DNA of 64,000 bases from an uncultured Flavobacterium sp. (GCF_951805225.1 NZ_OX638201.1:3782001-3846000), one strand, 5' to 3'; positions 1 to 9,407 are shown, counted from the first letter of the stretch. Translations and numbers: made by a program. The notes: generated by a model from the sequence alone, not told the origin.

Positions 1-1004
1 AAGTCGATTCCAAATCGATTGTCATCATCATTAAGAAAAACCCATTCGCTATCAACTTCAGCCAAAGCTAAATTTCTTGCATTACAAGCTCCAGCCTGAT
101 GTGTAAAAATATGTTTAATTGTAAATGGCCAAGTTTCATCTGAAATATAATCAAGTTCTGATGTGCTTTCGTGATTTGGATTTTGTTCCACTACAATTAC
201 TTTTTTGGGTAAATGAGTCTGTTTTGCCAAATCTTTTAATACATCATATAAGTACTTTTTTCTTCCAATTGTTGGAATTATTACATCTACAGTACCTTTT
301 TCTAAAACTTTTTTTGAGGATTGAACTTCAATATTATTTAGAAAGTCAATATTAATTGCTCTTCTGCGATAAAACAAACTAGTAATAAATGGCAAAAAGG
401 CGATTTTTTTCTGATATAAAAACAAATTGAGCAGTAATAAAAAAATCCAGCTTACTTTATAATGTTGTTTTACAAATCTAAATAAGACAAATAAGCTTTG
501 TTTGTTATTCTCTTTTTTATCTGAAAAATCATTTAAAAATGCTGATTCAGAATAACACAAAAGACCTGCCGGCATTGCTAACTTTGCTAATGAATTCAAA
601 AAATAGTCAAAGTCATCTGACTCTTTAATTTTATTTTTGAAAGACAATAAAACCGACGCATGAATACCTCCTACAGAATTGCTCATTTGCCAGGCTGGAT
701 AACATACTTCTTTATTAATTTTTACAAAAGGCGCTCCATCAACATAACCAATTGCTTCAGATAGAAAGCTACTCTCAGAAACATTATAAGATGCCATTAT
801 TTTATTATGATGAAAAATTTCCTGAAGTTTTGAAAGATTTAAATTTGCCTTCAAATCAATATGACACCAAATAATTAATTGATCAGAATAGGAATCTGCA
901 ATTTTAAATAACGCTTGAATTATATTTAGTTCTTCAAAATCAATATGCTTTCCGTCATATTGAACTTGAACAACTTTATTATTTTGATGATAAACAATTA
1001 CCAT
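1..1004 (-). CDS. GT2 family glycosyltransferase, partial (3' end beyond window)
   Basis: Open from an ATG at 1004 to the window edge (334 codons, no stop), so the C-terminus is missing. The first ~230 residues are not a standard GT-A domain; they include a hydrophobic segment near 190-220 (VSWIFLLLLNLFLY). A GT-A nucleotide-binding fold starts only at about residue 240 with VDVIIPTIGRKKYLYDVL and continues to GACNARNLAL and the metal-binding-like acidic run FLNDDDNRFG at the edge. It is probably a cytoplasmic or membrane-associated sugar transferase. It follows the GT4 gene by 3 bases, so it is the last visible gene of the ABC-exporter operon. The acceptor and donor cannot be told. The role of the N-terminal part is unknown; it might be a decayed or non-canonical first transferase domain. 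Confidence 0.8.
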   Translation of the reverse strand, partial: MVIVYHQNNKVVQVQYDGKHIDFEELNIIQALFKIADSYSDQLIIWCHIDLKANLNLSKLQEIFHHNKIMASYNVSESSFLSEAIGYVDGAPFVKINKEVCYPAWQMSNSVGGIHASVLLSFKNKIKESDDFDYFLNSLAKLAMPAGLLCYSESAFLNDFSDKKENNKQSLFVLFRFVKQHYKVSWIFLLLLNLFLYQKKIAFLPFITSLFYRRRAINIDFLNNIEVQSSKKVLEKGTVDVIIPTIGRKKYLYDVLKDLAKQTHLPKKVIVVEQNPNHESTSELDYISDETWPFTIKHIFTHQAGACNARNLALAEVDSEWVFLNDDDNRFGID

Positions 1005-1007
1005 TTT

Positions 1008-2162
1008 TTATTTATTTTGATTAATTGTTTTCTGATAAAATTCTATATTTCTTTTGACAATTTTATTGATGTCAAAATTCTCTTCTACTGTGGTTCTGGC
1101 ATGTTTTCCAATTTGTAGACAAAGCGAATCATTTTGCAATAATTCAATGATTCTCTCCGCATACAAATCATGATTTTCAGGATGTACCAAAAAACCACTT
1201 TCCTGATCAATAATCAATTCTTTTGACCAGCCAATATCGCTATTTACAACTGCTTTTTGCAATGCCATCGCTTCAATTGTTACCATTCCAAAGGTTTCTG
1301 CAAAACTTGGAAAAACACAAACATTTGCGTTTCTAATATGGTTTTGTATTTCGTGATAAGGAATTTTACCCAAATAACTGACATTTTTCAAATCATCGGT
1401 CGTGAATTGATTCTGCATTAATTCCCAAGTCGAATTTGAGTTTGTTTTTATATCATAAGAATCGCCACCAATTAAAATCAATTTTGCTTGTGGCAAAACA
1501 TTTCGGACTTTATGGAATATTTCTGGTAATTCCAGAACTCCTTTTTTTCTAATTAAAGTTCCTATGTATAAAATTGTTTCTTTTTCGAATATTTCAGGAG
1601 TATTATTCTGAAAATTTTCTAATTCTATGCCGTTATAAATCGTTGTGATCTCCTTGTTTCTTATTTCAAAAAGCTGCTTTGAGATTTTACCCGCATATTC
1701 TGTTGGGGCAATAAATACTTTTGCTCCTTTTATTGCCAATTTCTCAAACCAAAAATTTTTGGCTTTTTGCTTTCTATTTTCTAAATGGCAAAAATAAGCG
1801 TCACTTCCGTGAAAACGAATTACAGTTGGAACTTTAAAATTCATGAAAGCCGAAATTCCTGTCCAGTCTATAACTTCTAAAAGATCAATCTTTTCTTTCT
1901 TAATTATAGCACTACAATATTCCTCAATGTATTTTCGATAAAAAAACCAACCACAAAAACGGAACTTTTTATTTTTAATCAGGTGAATTTCAATTTCATT
2001 TTCGATCAAAATTTCCTGCGTTTTTTGTCCATAAACAAATACCGTAACCTTTATTCCTTCTTTGGCTAAAGCTTCTGCAAGATTTTTAATGCTTGTACCA
2101 ATACCTGCCGCATGAAAAACTTTTTCATGAGGATACTCCGGTGTTAGAAATGATATATGCAT
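1008..2162 (-). CDS. GT4 family glycosyltransferase
   Basis: A 384-residue GT-B enzyme that would transfer a sugar from a nucleotide donor with retention of configuration. The N-terminal acceptor domain opens with a hydrophobic strand and a glycine-containing loop (PEYPHEKVFHAAGIG). The C-terminal donor domain has GTLIRKKGVLELPEIF and the family E-x7-E pair at E289 and E297 (PSFAETFGMVTIEAMA). Length and layout are normal for GT4. The ATG at 2162 directly abuts the stop of the SGNH gene upstream, and the next gene starts 3 bases after its stop, so it is co-transcribed. The family is sure; the linkage made is not predictable from sequence. Confidence 0.9.
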   Translation of the reverse strand: MHISFLTPEYPHEKVFHAAGIGTSIKNLAEALAKEGIKVTVFVYGQKTQEILIENEIEIHLIKNKKFRFCGWFFYRKYIEEYCSAIIKKEKIDLLEVIDWTGISAFMNFKVPTVIRFHGSDAYFCHLENRKQKAKNFWFEKLAIKGAKVFIAPTEYAGKISKQLFEIRNKEITTIYNGIELENFQNNTPEIFEKETILYIGTLIRKKGVLELPEIFHKVRNVLPQAKLILIGGDSYDIKTNSNSTWELMQNQFTTDDLKNVSYLGKIPYHEIQNHIRNANVCVFPSFAETFGMVTIEAMALQKAVVNSDIGWSKELIIDQESGFLVHPENHDLYAERIIELLQNDSLCLQIGKHARTTVEENFDINKIVKRNIEFYQKTINQNK

Positions 2163-3044
2163 TTATTTATTAAAAAAATCTTTTAGAATTCTCGCTGTAA
2201 ATATTTTTGCGCCTTCGTCAGTCATATGTCCACAAGAAGAGAAATATTTATTTTCGACTACTACATTCTCGTAATTATGAATTTCCGGATATGCTTTTTT
2301 CACTTTATCAAAATAATTCATTCCAACAACATTTTCGCACATTGGCGTCATTACCGGAATAAAATTAATATTATTGGCTTTGCAAATGTTCTTAATCTCT
2401 TCATAGTATTTATTATGAGGAAGAGGTTTTAAATTTGCAATGTTATTTTTCATGTTGCCATTTTTGTGCTTTTCTAATGGATGATATCCCAAATTATCCA
2501 ACTGATTGGTCTTTTTGTGAATCGCTGCAAAAAATGCTTCTCTAAATCCAATTTTAGTATCGTATTTAATATATCTGTAAAACGGAATATAATACAATTC
2601 ATTAAAATTTTCCTCGTCGGAAAAATGTCTTTTTATGGTTTCAGAATTATGAATATAAGGTAAATACAAAGCTGAAATACCTTCAGCTTCATGTTGACTG
2701 GACAAATTTAAATCGGCCTCGAGAATGACATTTTTTATTTCATACTTTCTTTCGATCATAAGTTTTAAAAGCAATGAAGCTTCAAAAAGATGTCCGCCAC
2801 TCATTCCGTAATTGAAGGACTTTAATCCTTTATCTTCAAACATTTTTGCAACAAAATGATTATTAGCTCGAGAAGATCCTAAAAATATAACATCATACTT
2901 TTTAGGTTTAGAATTAATAACATCTTCGATTTTTCCTCTATTTTTTGTCTGCAAAAAAATAGCGGTATAAATTCCGTCTAAAACAACTGCAACTAAAATT
3001 GTTACTATAAAAATTTTAGCTATATAAATTAAAAAACGCTTCAT
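2163..3044 (-). CDS. Membrane-anchored SGNH-like protein, partner of MBOAT acyltransferase
   Basis: A 293-residue protein with one N-terminal membrane segment (about residues 5-28) and an outward soluble domain. The segment YDVIFLGSSRANNHF places a candidate nucleophile serine at S58, in the position of the GDS block of SGNH/DltD-like esterases. The C-terminal block SSCGHMTDEGA supplies H273, but the aspartate usually three residues before the histidine is a serine here. The start overlaps the stop of the MBOAT gene by one base (TAATG), so the two are translationally coupled. In AlgI/AlgJ/AlgX and PatA/PatB systems such a pair moves acetyl groups from the membrane protein to a periplasmic glycan. 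I infer the same job; if the triad is really incomplete, it could be a binding or relay protein. Confidence 0.65.
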   Translation of the reverse strand: MKRFLIYIAKIFIVTILVAVVLDGIYTAIFLQTKNRGKIEDVINSKPKKYDVIFLGSSRANNHFVAKMFEDKGLKSFNYGMSGGHLFEASLLLKLMIERKYEIKNVILEADLNLSSQHEAEGISALYLPYIHNSETIKRHFSDEENFNELYYIPFYRYIKYDTKIGFREAFFAAIHKKTNQLDNLGYHPLEKHKNGNMKNNIANLKPLPHNKYYEEIKNICKANNINFIPVMTPMCENVVGMNYFDKVKKAYPEIHNYENVVVENKYFSSCGHMTDEGAKIFTARILKDFFNK

Positions 3045-4477
3045 TAAAATTGAAAATATATAAATTCCTTATAATCCGAAAATGTACCAAAAGCCATGAT
3101 TGCAATGATCGCCAAAGCTATTTTTAATGTACTCTTATTCCCTGAAAGTGGTTCTGTTTTTGTGCGGCTATTCCATTCAACCAAAACAAATAAACCTATC
3201 ATTGCCAAAAGTTCATAATTGTAACGTTCATTATCTAAGTATTGAGAACCAAAATCATGGTTGGTAACAATTCGCTTTAGATAGAGAATTGCATCTGTAA
3301 TTGTTTTTGCTCTAAAAAATACCCAGCCAATACAAGTAATTAAAAAGGTTGAAAGAATGCTTAATATCACTTTTACTGAATCGAAATTCCAGGAAACTTT
3401 TACTGAATCAATATTGTTTCGATTACTATTAGACAACAATAATGGTAAAAAATACAGTGCATTTATGAAACCCCAAGCGAGATAAGTCCAGTTTGCTCCG
3501 TGCCAAAAACCGCTTACTACAAAAATGATAAATGTATTTCTGATTTTCATCCAAAGTCCGCCTTTGCTTCCGCCAAGCGGAATATATAGATAATCTCTAA
3601 ACCAGGAAGAAAGCGAAATATGCCAACGACGCCAGAACTCGGCAATGTCTCTTGAAAAATATGGATAATTGAAGTTTCTCAATAAATCTAAACCAAATAG
3701 TTTCGAAACTCCAAGCGCGATATCTGAATATCCTGAAAAGTCTCCATAAATCTGAAAGGCAAAATAAATTGCGCCCAAAATTAAAGAGAATGAATTCATA
3801 CCTGTATAATGGTCAAAAATTGCATTTGCATAAGTGGCGCAAGTATCTGCAATAACGACTTTTTTGACTAATCCCCAAATGATTTGACATACGCCATCTT
3901 TAGCCATTTGTAGGTCAAATTCTCTTTTTACTTTTACCTGAGGCAATAAATGTGTCGCTCTCTCGATTGGACCGGCAACCAATAACGGAAAGTAACTTAC
4001 GAACAATGAATAATCTACAAAATTGTATTCGGCTTTTATTCGTTTATAATAAATGTCGATAACATAAGATAATCCATGAAAGGTATAAAATGAAATTCCA
4101 ACCGGAAGAATTACGTTCAGTAAAATTGGACTTGCTTTAAAGCCAAAATTATTTAATAGTTCAGCGAATGATGAAGCGAAAAAATTATAGTATTTGAAAA
4201 CTCCAAGAAATCCTAAGTTGGTCAAAACGCTAAGCCAAAACCAAAATTTTCTATTTCGTTCTGTTTTTCCTTTTTCAATTTGAATTCCGGTATAGTAATC
4301 CAAGAAAGTAGAGAAAACCAAGAGGAATAAAAATCTCCAATCCCAACAAGAATAGAAATAATAACTGGCAACAATTAACAGCGCATTTTGAGTGCTTTTT
4401 GTTTTATTAAAAACAAACCAATACAATAAAAAAACGATTGGCAAAAAAATGGCAAAAGCCAGTGAGTTAAAAAACAT
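3044..4477 (-). CDS. MBOAT family membrane O-acyltransferase (AlgI-like)
   Basis: A 477-residue polytopic membrane protein of the MBOAT family. It carries the family block FWRRWHISLSSWFRDYLYIP with H286, and the second conserved histidine H326 in SGFWHGANWTYLAWG, which corresponds to the catalytic histidine of AlgI/DltB. Hydrophobic segments run through most of the protein. The family moves acyl groups, usually acetyl, across the inner membrane for O-acylation of alginate, teichoic acid, peptidoglycan or capsule. The coupled downstream SGNH-like gene fits the usual two-protein arrangement. The target is probably a glycan built by the surrounding genes. The ATG at 4477 is the only start that retains the first membrane helix. 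Confidence 0.92.
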   Translation of the reverse strand: MFFNSLAFAIFLPIVFLLYWFVFNKTKSTQNALLIVASYYFYSCWDWRFLFLLVFSTFLDYYTGIQIEKGKTERNRKFWFWLSVLTNLGFLGVFKYYNFFASSFAELLNNFGFKASPILLNVILPVGISFYTFHGLSYVIDIYYKRIKAEYNFVDYSLFVSYFPLLVAGPIERATHLLPQVKVKREFDLQMAKDGVCQIIWGLVKKVVIADTCATYANAIFDHYTGMNSFSLILGAIYFAFQIYGDFSGYSDIALGVSKLFGLDLLRNFNYPYFSRDIAEFWRRWHISLSSWFRDYLYIPLGGSKGGLWMKIRNTFIIFVVSGFWHGANWTYLAWGFINALYFLPLLLSNSNRNNIDSVKVSWNFDSVKVILSILSTFLITCIGWVFFRAKTITDAILYLKRIVTNHDFGSQYLDNERYNYELLAMIGLFVLVEWNSRTKTEPLSGNKSTLKIALAIIAIMAFGTFSDYKEFIYFQF

Positions 4478-4523
4478 AATTTATTAAAAAATTTGGAGTG
4501 CTATAAAAATGCAAATAAAGAGA

Positions 4524-5924
4524 TTATTCTTTAGAAATAATGATTTTAATTGCTTCCCAAATGCGTTTGGATGCTTCTTGTGGAGGTTTTTGAGTTATAA
4601 TCTCGAACCATTTCTTTGCACTTTCAATTACATCTGAATTTTTTACGAGACCTTTTTCTATAATTTCGGCAATACTTTCCGGACTATTTATCCATAAAAC
4701 GGCATTAGAAGTTGGCATTGAACGGAAATGAACAAATTTGTAGATTTTCTTCACTGACCAATCTGCAATTTTTTTATTTGCAACATCATAATTAACATAA
4801 GCACAGGCTTTGTAATGAGCCACATAATCAAAAACCATTGAAGATCCCAGATTGACAACCATTTCCGTATTTGCAATGGTATTCATTTGCAAATCAATAT
4901 CAGCTTTAGTTGGTAAAACGGTATTCCAACCTTCGCCTATTTTTTTCCAAAGCGGATCGATTGAAGTAATTATATCTTTATAATCCTCCAATACTTTATC
5001 ATATCGTCCTGAAAAATCAACAGGACATCGTCTGAAGATGATTCCAAGTGAGTTTCCTTTTTTATTAAGTTCTCTAACCGCAATTGCAGTATCTTCCAGA
5101 TATTTTTGATCGTCAGGACAAGTTGTAATATCGTCTCCTGAATAACAAATGTATTTTTTGTTTAGATCCAGATTATGCTGTTCAAAAAAATCTTCTCTTG
5201 AAATGAGTTTTCTTTTATCAAAATGGGCCTCAAATTGTGGAGTTCCGGTCACAAAAATCTGTGATTCCTGGATATAAGGATAATATAAGAGTAACTCTTT
5301 TTTCATTAAATCACTCCATACAAAATAATAATCTGTTTCGATTACCATTGTAGCTTTTGGCAAATTATCCCAGGAAAAAATAAGCGTTGCAGTAGGAATC
5401 CCTAAATCCTGCGCAGCTAAAACGGGAGCAATTGCCGTCATTGGTCGCTGATTGGTACAGAAAACAATAGCTGGTTTTTCTTTTTGCAGCGTTTCTAAAC
5501 TTTGCTGATAGTATAATGTTTTTCGTTCCTTTTGCTGAACTTTTTTACGAATTCGCGACAAACCGTATGTTGATGTATGCGTAAAAATTAAAGTATGCAT
5601 CAAAATATTTTTTACCGAACTGCGAATCGTAGTATAAGAATTAGGGAAACGATAATAGTTAAAAACGTTATCCTTCATTCTCTTATTAAAAAGAGTTAAT
5701 TCAATTTGTGCTCTGGCATTTTTATAAATGCTCGTTAATGGATGCGATTTTGAATTGTTTATTTTAATTTCTTTGAACTCTAAACTTGACAAATCAAATA
5801 GTGTATTGTTCCAAAAAACCACATCAAAATCATTTTCTAAACCTAACTCATAAAAATCTGAGTAAGCAAAATTCCTCAATCCAACACCATCAGGTAATAA
5901 AACAAATATTTTTTTCTTGTCCAT
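4524..5924 (-). CDS. Hypothetical GT-B-like protein of polysaccharide locus
   Basis: A 466-residue soluble protein that I do not recognise as a named family. It starts with IFVLLPDGVGLRNFAYSDFY, contains two alternating alpha/beta halves, and in the second half has YICYSGDDITTCPDDQKYLEDTA, IIFRRCPVDFSGR and TEMVVNLGSSMVFDYVAHYKACAYVNYD. That last part looks like the donor-side loop of GT-B enzymes related to the CDP-glycerol or UDP-GlcNAc epimerase fold, where serines follow a glycine turn. A cytoplasmic glycosyl- or glycerophosphotransferase is the best guess. It lies between the FkbM gene (84 bases upstream) and the MBOAT gene (46 bases downstream) on the same strand. Function is unproven. 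Confidence 0.6.
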   Translation of the reverse strand: MDKKKIFVLLPDGVGLRNFAYSDFYELGLENDFDVVFWNNTLFDLSSLEFKEIKINNSKSHPLTSIYKNARAQIELTLFNKRMKDNVFNYYRFPNSYTTIRSSVKNILMHTLIFTHTSTYGLSRIRKKVQQKERKTLYYQQSLETLQKEKPAIVFCTNQRPMTAIAPVLAAQDLGIPTATLIFSWDNLPKATMVIETDYYFVWSDLMKKELLLYYPYIQESQIFVTGTPQFEAHFDKRKLISREDFFEQHNLDLNKKYICYSGDDITTCPDDQKYLEDTAIAVRELNKKGNSLGIIFRRCPVDFSGRYDKVLEDYKDIITSIDPLWKKIGEGWNTVLPTKADIDLQMNTIANTEMVVNLGSSMVFDYVAHYKACAYVNYDVANKKIADWSVKKIYKFVHFRSMPTSNAVLWINSPESIAEIIEKGLVKNSDVIESAKKWFEIITQKPPQEASKRIWEAIKIIISKE

Positions 5925-6008
5925 TTAACTCTTTCTAAACTATATTTTTATAATTATTTCTAAGACTTTTTAACCTTATCTTACGTTCAAATAATTATGT
6001 ACTAATTG

Positions 6009-6893
6009 TTATTTTAAATTTTTGTTCACACCTATCGTTAACTCTCCTTGGTTAAAATATGAAAATCCATATTCGTCGAGAATTTTATAAATATCAGTTC
6101 TGCAATCAAAGAAATCATGAATTTCCATCACGATACATCTTGTTATTTTTAGAAAGCTTAAATCAGAAACCTTTGGATCAAAAATTACTTTTTCTGATCC
6201 TTCGATATCAATTTTTAAAATATCTATAAACTCAAAATTGTAATCTTTGATCAAACTATTAATCGAAAATGCTTTAATTCCGTCTAAATCTTCTGTTTCT
6301 TCTACTCTAAAAGCCCAATCTAATTGATCTTTAAAATCATTAACAATTTTTATATTCGTATTAGAATTCCATATAGCTCCATTGATTTTATAAAGCGTGT
6401 TATTATTGGTATTACTTAAATTATATTCTAATATCTTAAAATTCTCTTCTTCAGGTTCAATACAAACAATATTGGCTTTTTTAAAATGATCTAAAAAATA
6501 TAAACTAGTCAATCCAATATTACTTCCAGCATCAATTATATTTAAAGTATAATCGTCTTTAATTGCAAAATTTTCTTTGTAAGCATTGATTGCAGGAAGA
6601 TATTCTTTTGCATTGTATATCATTTTAAAAACATCTAAATCGCTTGATTTTGGCTTTTTTCTGGTTTTTATACGTTTGTAAAAATTTGATCTGATTTCTG
6701 ATATAAACTCATCCTTAGTTTCTTCAACAAAATATCCATCAGAATTTAGTAATATGTTATAGTATATATAAACATTTTTCTCATTTTCGCTGGGTTTAAT
6801 TCCCAAAATGGTCTTTAATAAATATTGTATAACGATACATTTATTTCTTAGGTTTAACCTTTTTAGATTTGATATTTTATTTGTCTTTGCCAC
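6009..6893 (-). CDS. FkbM family SAM-dependent methyltransferase
   Basis: A 294-residue methyltransferase. The SAM-binding motif I is IIDAGSNIGLTSLYFL near residue 118, followed by the acidic strand CIEPEEENFKILEYNL and the FkbM hallmark ILKIDIEGSEKVIF near residue 225. FkbM-type enzymes O-methylate sugars and polyketides. In glycan loci they often make methyl-capped or methyl-ether sugars. The start appears to be GTG at 6893, only 3 bases after the stop of the upstream GT2 gene; no ATG lies nearby. The product may methylate a residue of the ABC-exported glycan, perhaps a chain-end cap, which would suit the extended C-terminal domain of the Wzt protein in this operon. That link is inference. 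Confidence 0.85.
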   Translation of the reverse strand: MAKTNKISNLKRLNLRNKCIVIQYLLKTILGIKPSENEKNVYIYYNILLNSDGYFVEETKDEFISEIRSNFYKRIKTRKKPKSSDLDVFKMIYNAKEYLPAINAYKENFAIKDDYTLNIIDAGSNIGLTSLYFLDHFKKANIVCIEPEEENFKILEYNLSNTNNNTLYKINGAIWNSNTNIKIVNDFKDQLDWAFRVEETEDLDGIKAFSINSLIKDYNFEFIDILKIDIEGSEKVIFDPKVSDLSFLKITRCIVMEIHDFFDCRTDIYKILDEYGFSYFNQGELTIGVNKNLK

Positions 6894-6896
6894 TAT

Positions 6897-7676
6897 TTAT
6901 TTTTTTAATTTTTCTCTTATTTCCAGATTAGTTTTTAAAACTTCAAACTCATATCTCACAGATTTAAAATATTTCTGTGTGTTTCTCACCATAATTCGAT
7001 AAAAAAAAGAGCCAATTATTCTAGTTAATTTCAAAGGCTTTTGATTCGCCATTTTTTGAGAAGCAATAGTTTCTATTTTGTATTTTTTCAAACTTGCTTT
7101 TTGATCTCGGCTTATGAAATAAATAAACGTTTCATTCAGGTCTAAAACTTCAAAACCCTTTTTCATTACTCTATCATTCCATTCTTTATCTTCAATAGCA
7201 ATTAAATCTTCATCAAACTTATTGTCTTTCCAAACCTCTTTATTGATAATACAACACGCTGCCAGTAATCCTTCTTTTAATGGATTTTTGATTTTAAAAT
7301 TATTTTCAATAGCACGATTGTAATTTTCGATACTATTAATATATCTCACGCCGGCAATATTATCATTTTTATGTAATTCTTCTAATGTGTTTTTGAAAAA
7401 ACTTTTCCCAATTGGAATCGAATGCGAACTTAACAATAAAACATATTTAGAAACTGATGCTTCAATACCTAAATTTATTGCTCGCCCATAGCTGAAATTA
7501 TCAATATTTATAATTTTGCAATTATACTTTTTCGCAATTTCGAGGCTATTATCAGTCGAATTATTGTCAACAAGAATTATTTCTTCAAAATCCTCAGAGT
7601 ATAATTTTGTTAAGATTGACAACGTGCTTTCCAGCGCTTTCCCTTCATTTTTATTTCTTATTACTATCGAAATCAT
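6897..7676 (-). CDS. GT2 family glycosyltransferase
   Basis: A 259-residue GT-A enzyme. The N-terminus ISIVIRNKNEGKALESTLS and the strand EIILVDNNSTDNS are typical of GT2. The usual DxD position reads LLLSSHSIPIG, so the metal-binding acidic pair is replaced by Ser-Ser-His, a variant found in some rhamnosyltransferase-like GT2 proteins. A later IAIEDKEWNDRVMKKG gives the acidic/aromatic block of the acceptor side. The ATG at 7676 overlaps the asnB stop by 4 bases (ATGA), which indicates translational coupling. Donor and acceptor cannot be assigned. Confidence 0.85.
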   Translation of the reverse strand: MISIVIRNKNEGKALESTLSILTKLYSEDFEEIILVDNNSTDNSLEIAKKYNCKIINIDNFSYGRAINLGIEASVSKYVLLLSSHSIPIGKSFFKNTLEELHKNDNIAGVRYINSIENYNRAIENNFKIKNPLKEGLLAACCIINKEVWKDNKFDEDLIAIEDKEWNDRVMKKGFEVLDLNETFIYFISRDQKASLKKYKIETIASQKMANQKPLKLTRIIGSFFYRIMVRNTQKYFKSVRYEFEVLKTNLEIREKLKK

Positions 7677-9406
7677 AATTTAAAAGAGGAATTATTAATT
7701 GACAATTCTTTTATCATTTGACTAAAACTAATGCATTGCCAAATATGAAAACTCGATTGAATGTTTCCGTCAAAATAGCTTTTTAATTCATTTTCTAAAG
7801 ATTCTTTATCAAATAAATTAGAATATTCTGAACTTGATAATTCCAGAAAACATTCTCTTACCCATTCTTTCAAATCTGTTGCCAGCCATTCTCTTTGTGG
7901 CGTTTGTAAGGGTCTTTTGGGTGCAAAAACCAAATCATCTGCCAGATATTCTGAAGCAATTTTACGCAACATAAATTTTGTCTGACCATTTTTGATTTTA
8001 AAATCCAAAGGCAATGAAAAGGCAAATTCTACCAATCGGTAATCTAAGAAAGGTTCTCTCAATTCTGTGGAATACGTCATCGAAATTCGATCATTAAATC
8101 GTAATGCTCTTGGGATCTTAGTATAAAATAAATCGCGATATTGTTTGTTTAGCAATTCATCCTCAAAAGGTTTGGGATAATTAGGTTTTTCGGCTTTAGC
8201 CAAAAAAGAATCCGAAAGCATATTTTCTTTATACGGAGAATCGTGAACGCCTTGAATTGTGGCTTCGTTATTCTGTGTATAATAATCATATCCTGCCCAT
8301 TGCTCGTCCATTCCCTGACCATCTAAAAGTACTAAGACTTTATCTTTTCGGGCTTGTTCAAAAATTTTGGCATACGCCAAAGTAGGAATTCCACCAAAAG
8401 GTTCATCTTCCTGCCAAGATATCTTTTCTGTCAAACTTGGAATCTCTTCGGCTTGAAGAAGTACTTCTGTCAAAGGATTATTAGTTTTGGCAATCATTTT
8501 TTCTACCCAAGGCAACTCGTCATAATCCGAATTATTGGTGTAAAAAGTATAAGCATTGATTCTTGAATTATTTTCCTGAAGATTAACCAAAGCGAGAAGT
8601 ACTGAACTATCCAATCCTCCGCTAACATTGAAACCAACGGGAACATCTGCTCTAAAGCGTAAGTTTATACTATCTTTTAAAAGTTCAGTATATTTTTCTT
8701 TTGCTTGTTCAAAAGTTAAGTTTTTTGGTTGTTTAGCGATTTCGTCTTCAAAATTATACCATTTTTTTAGGCTCAGTTTTTTGTTTTCATATTCTAAAAA
8801 ATGTCCTCCAGGTAATTGAGCGATTGAATTCCAAAAAGTTTCATCTGGTTTTCCATAGGAACCGTAAACAAAATAAGAAGCCCAAACTGTTTCGTTTGGT
8901 TCTTTCTTGATTCCGGCTGCATGCAAAGCTTTTATTTCTGATGAAAAATAAAAACTATTATTGAAGAGACTATAATAAAAGGGTTTTACTCCAAATCGAT
9001 CTCGGGCTGCAAATAGTTTTTTCTCCTGATTATCCCAAATGGCAAAAGCAAACATTCCGTTTAATTTTTCCAAACAAGATTTTCCATAGGCTATAAATGC
9101 TGCCAATAAAACCTCAGTATCTGATTCTGTTTTAAAATTATATTGATTTTCTAAAGTTGCTTTGATTTCAATATAATTGTAAATTTCTCCATTAAAAACC
9201 AAAACATAACGTCCTGAATCATCTATAAAAGGTTGATTCGATTGTGGCGATAAATCAATTATACCCAAACGATTATGACCTAAAGCAGCAAATTCTGGAT
9301 CAAAATATTTTCCTGTAGCATCCGGTCCACGATGATGTTGACTGGTAAGCATTACATCTAATTGAGATTCTTTATAATCACCAATTATTCCGGCAATTCC
9401 ACACAT
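7673..9406 (-). CDS. asnB: Asparagine synthase (glutamine-hydrolysing)-type amidotransferase
   Basis: A 577-residue two-domain amidotransferase. Cys2 of MCGIAGIIG is the class II glutaminase nucleophile, with HHRGPDATG and FNGEIYNY completing that domain. The synthetase domain has the PP-loop VSGGLDSSVLLALV at about 262-268, which adenylates a carboxylate. Both active sites look intact. General asparagine synthase activity is possible, but in O-antigen loci related enzymes such as WbpS amidate uronic acids. Enzymes for UDP-HexNAcA (TviB- and TviC-like) are in this window, so the product may convert a sugar acid to its uronamide. It overlaps the next gene by 4 bases and follows the dehydrogenase gene by one base. 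The symbol marks the family, not a proven role. Confidence 0.88.
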   Translation of the reverse strand: MCGIAGIIGDYKESQLDVMLTSQHHRGPDATGKYFDPEFAALGHNRLGIIDLSPQSNQPFIDDSGRYVLVFNGEIYNYIEIKATLENQYNFKTESDTEVLLAAFIAYGKSCLEKLNGMFAFAIWDNQEKKLFAARDRFGVKPFYYSLFNNSFYFSSEIKALHAAGIKKEPNETVWASYFVYGSYGKPDETFWNSIAQLPGGHFLEYENKKLSLKKWYNFEDEIAKQPKNLTFEQAKEKYTELLKDSINLRFRADVPVGFNVSGGLDSSVLLALVNLQENNSRINAYTFYTNNSDYDELPWVEKMIAKTNNPLTEVLLQAEEIPSLTEKISWQEDEPFGGIPTLAYAKIFEQARKDKVLVLLDGQGMDEQWAGYDYYTQNNEATIQGVHDSPYKENMLSDSFLAKAEKPNYPKPFEDELLNKQYRDLFYTKIPRALRFNDRISMTYSTELREPFLDYRLVEFAFSLPLDFKIKNGQTKFMLRKIASEYLADDLVFAPKRPLQTPQREWLATDLKEWVRECFLELSSSEYSNLFDKESLENELKSYFDGNIQSSFHIWQCISFSQMIKELSINNSSFKL

Positions 9407-9407
9407 A

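Noticed and set aside
125..355. Plus-strand open frame of 76 codons
   Set aside because: It lies fully antisense inside the partial GT2 gene; low-complexity Leu/Phe-rich product, no domain.
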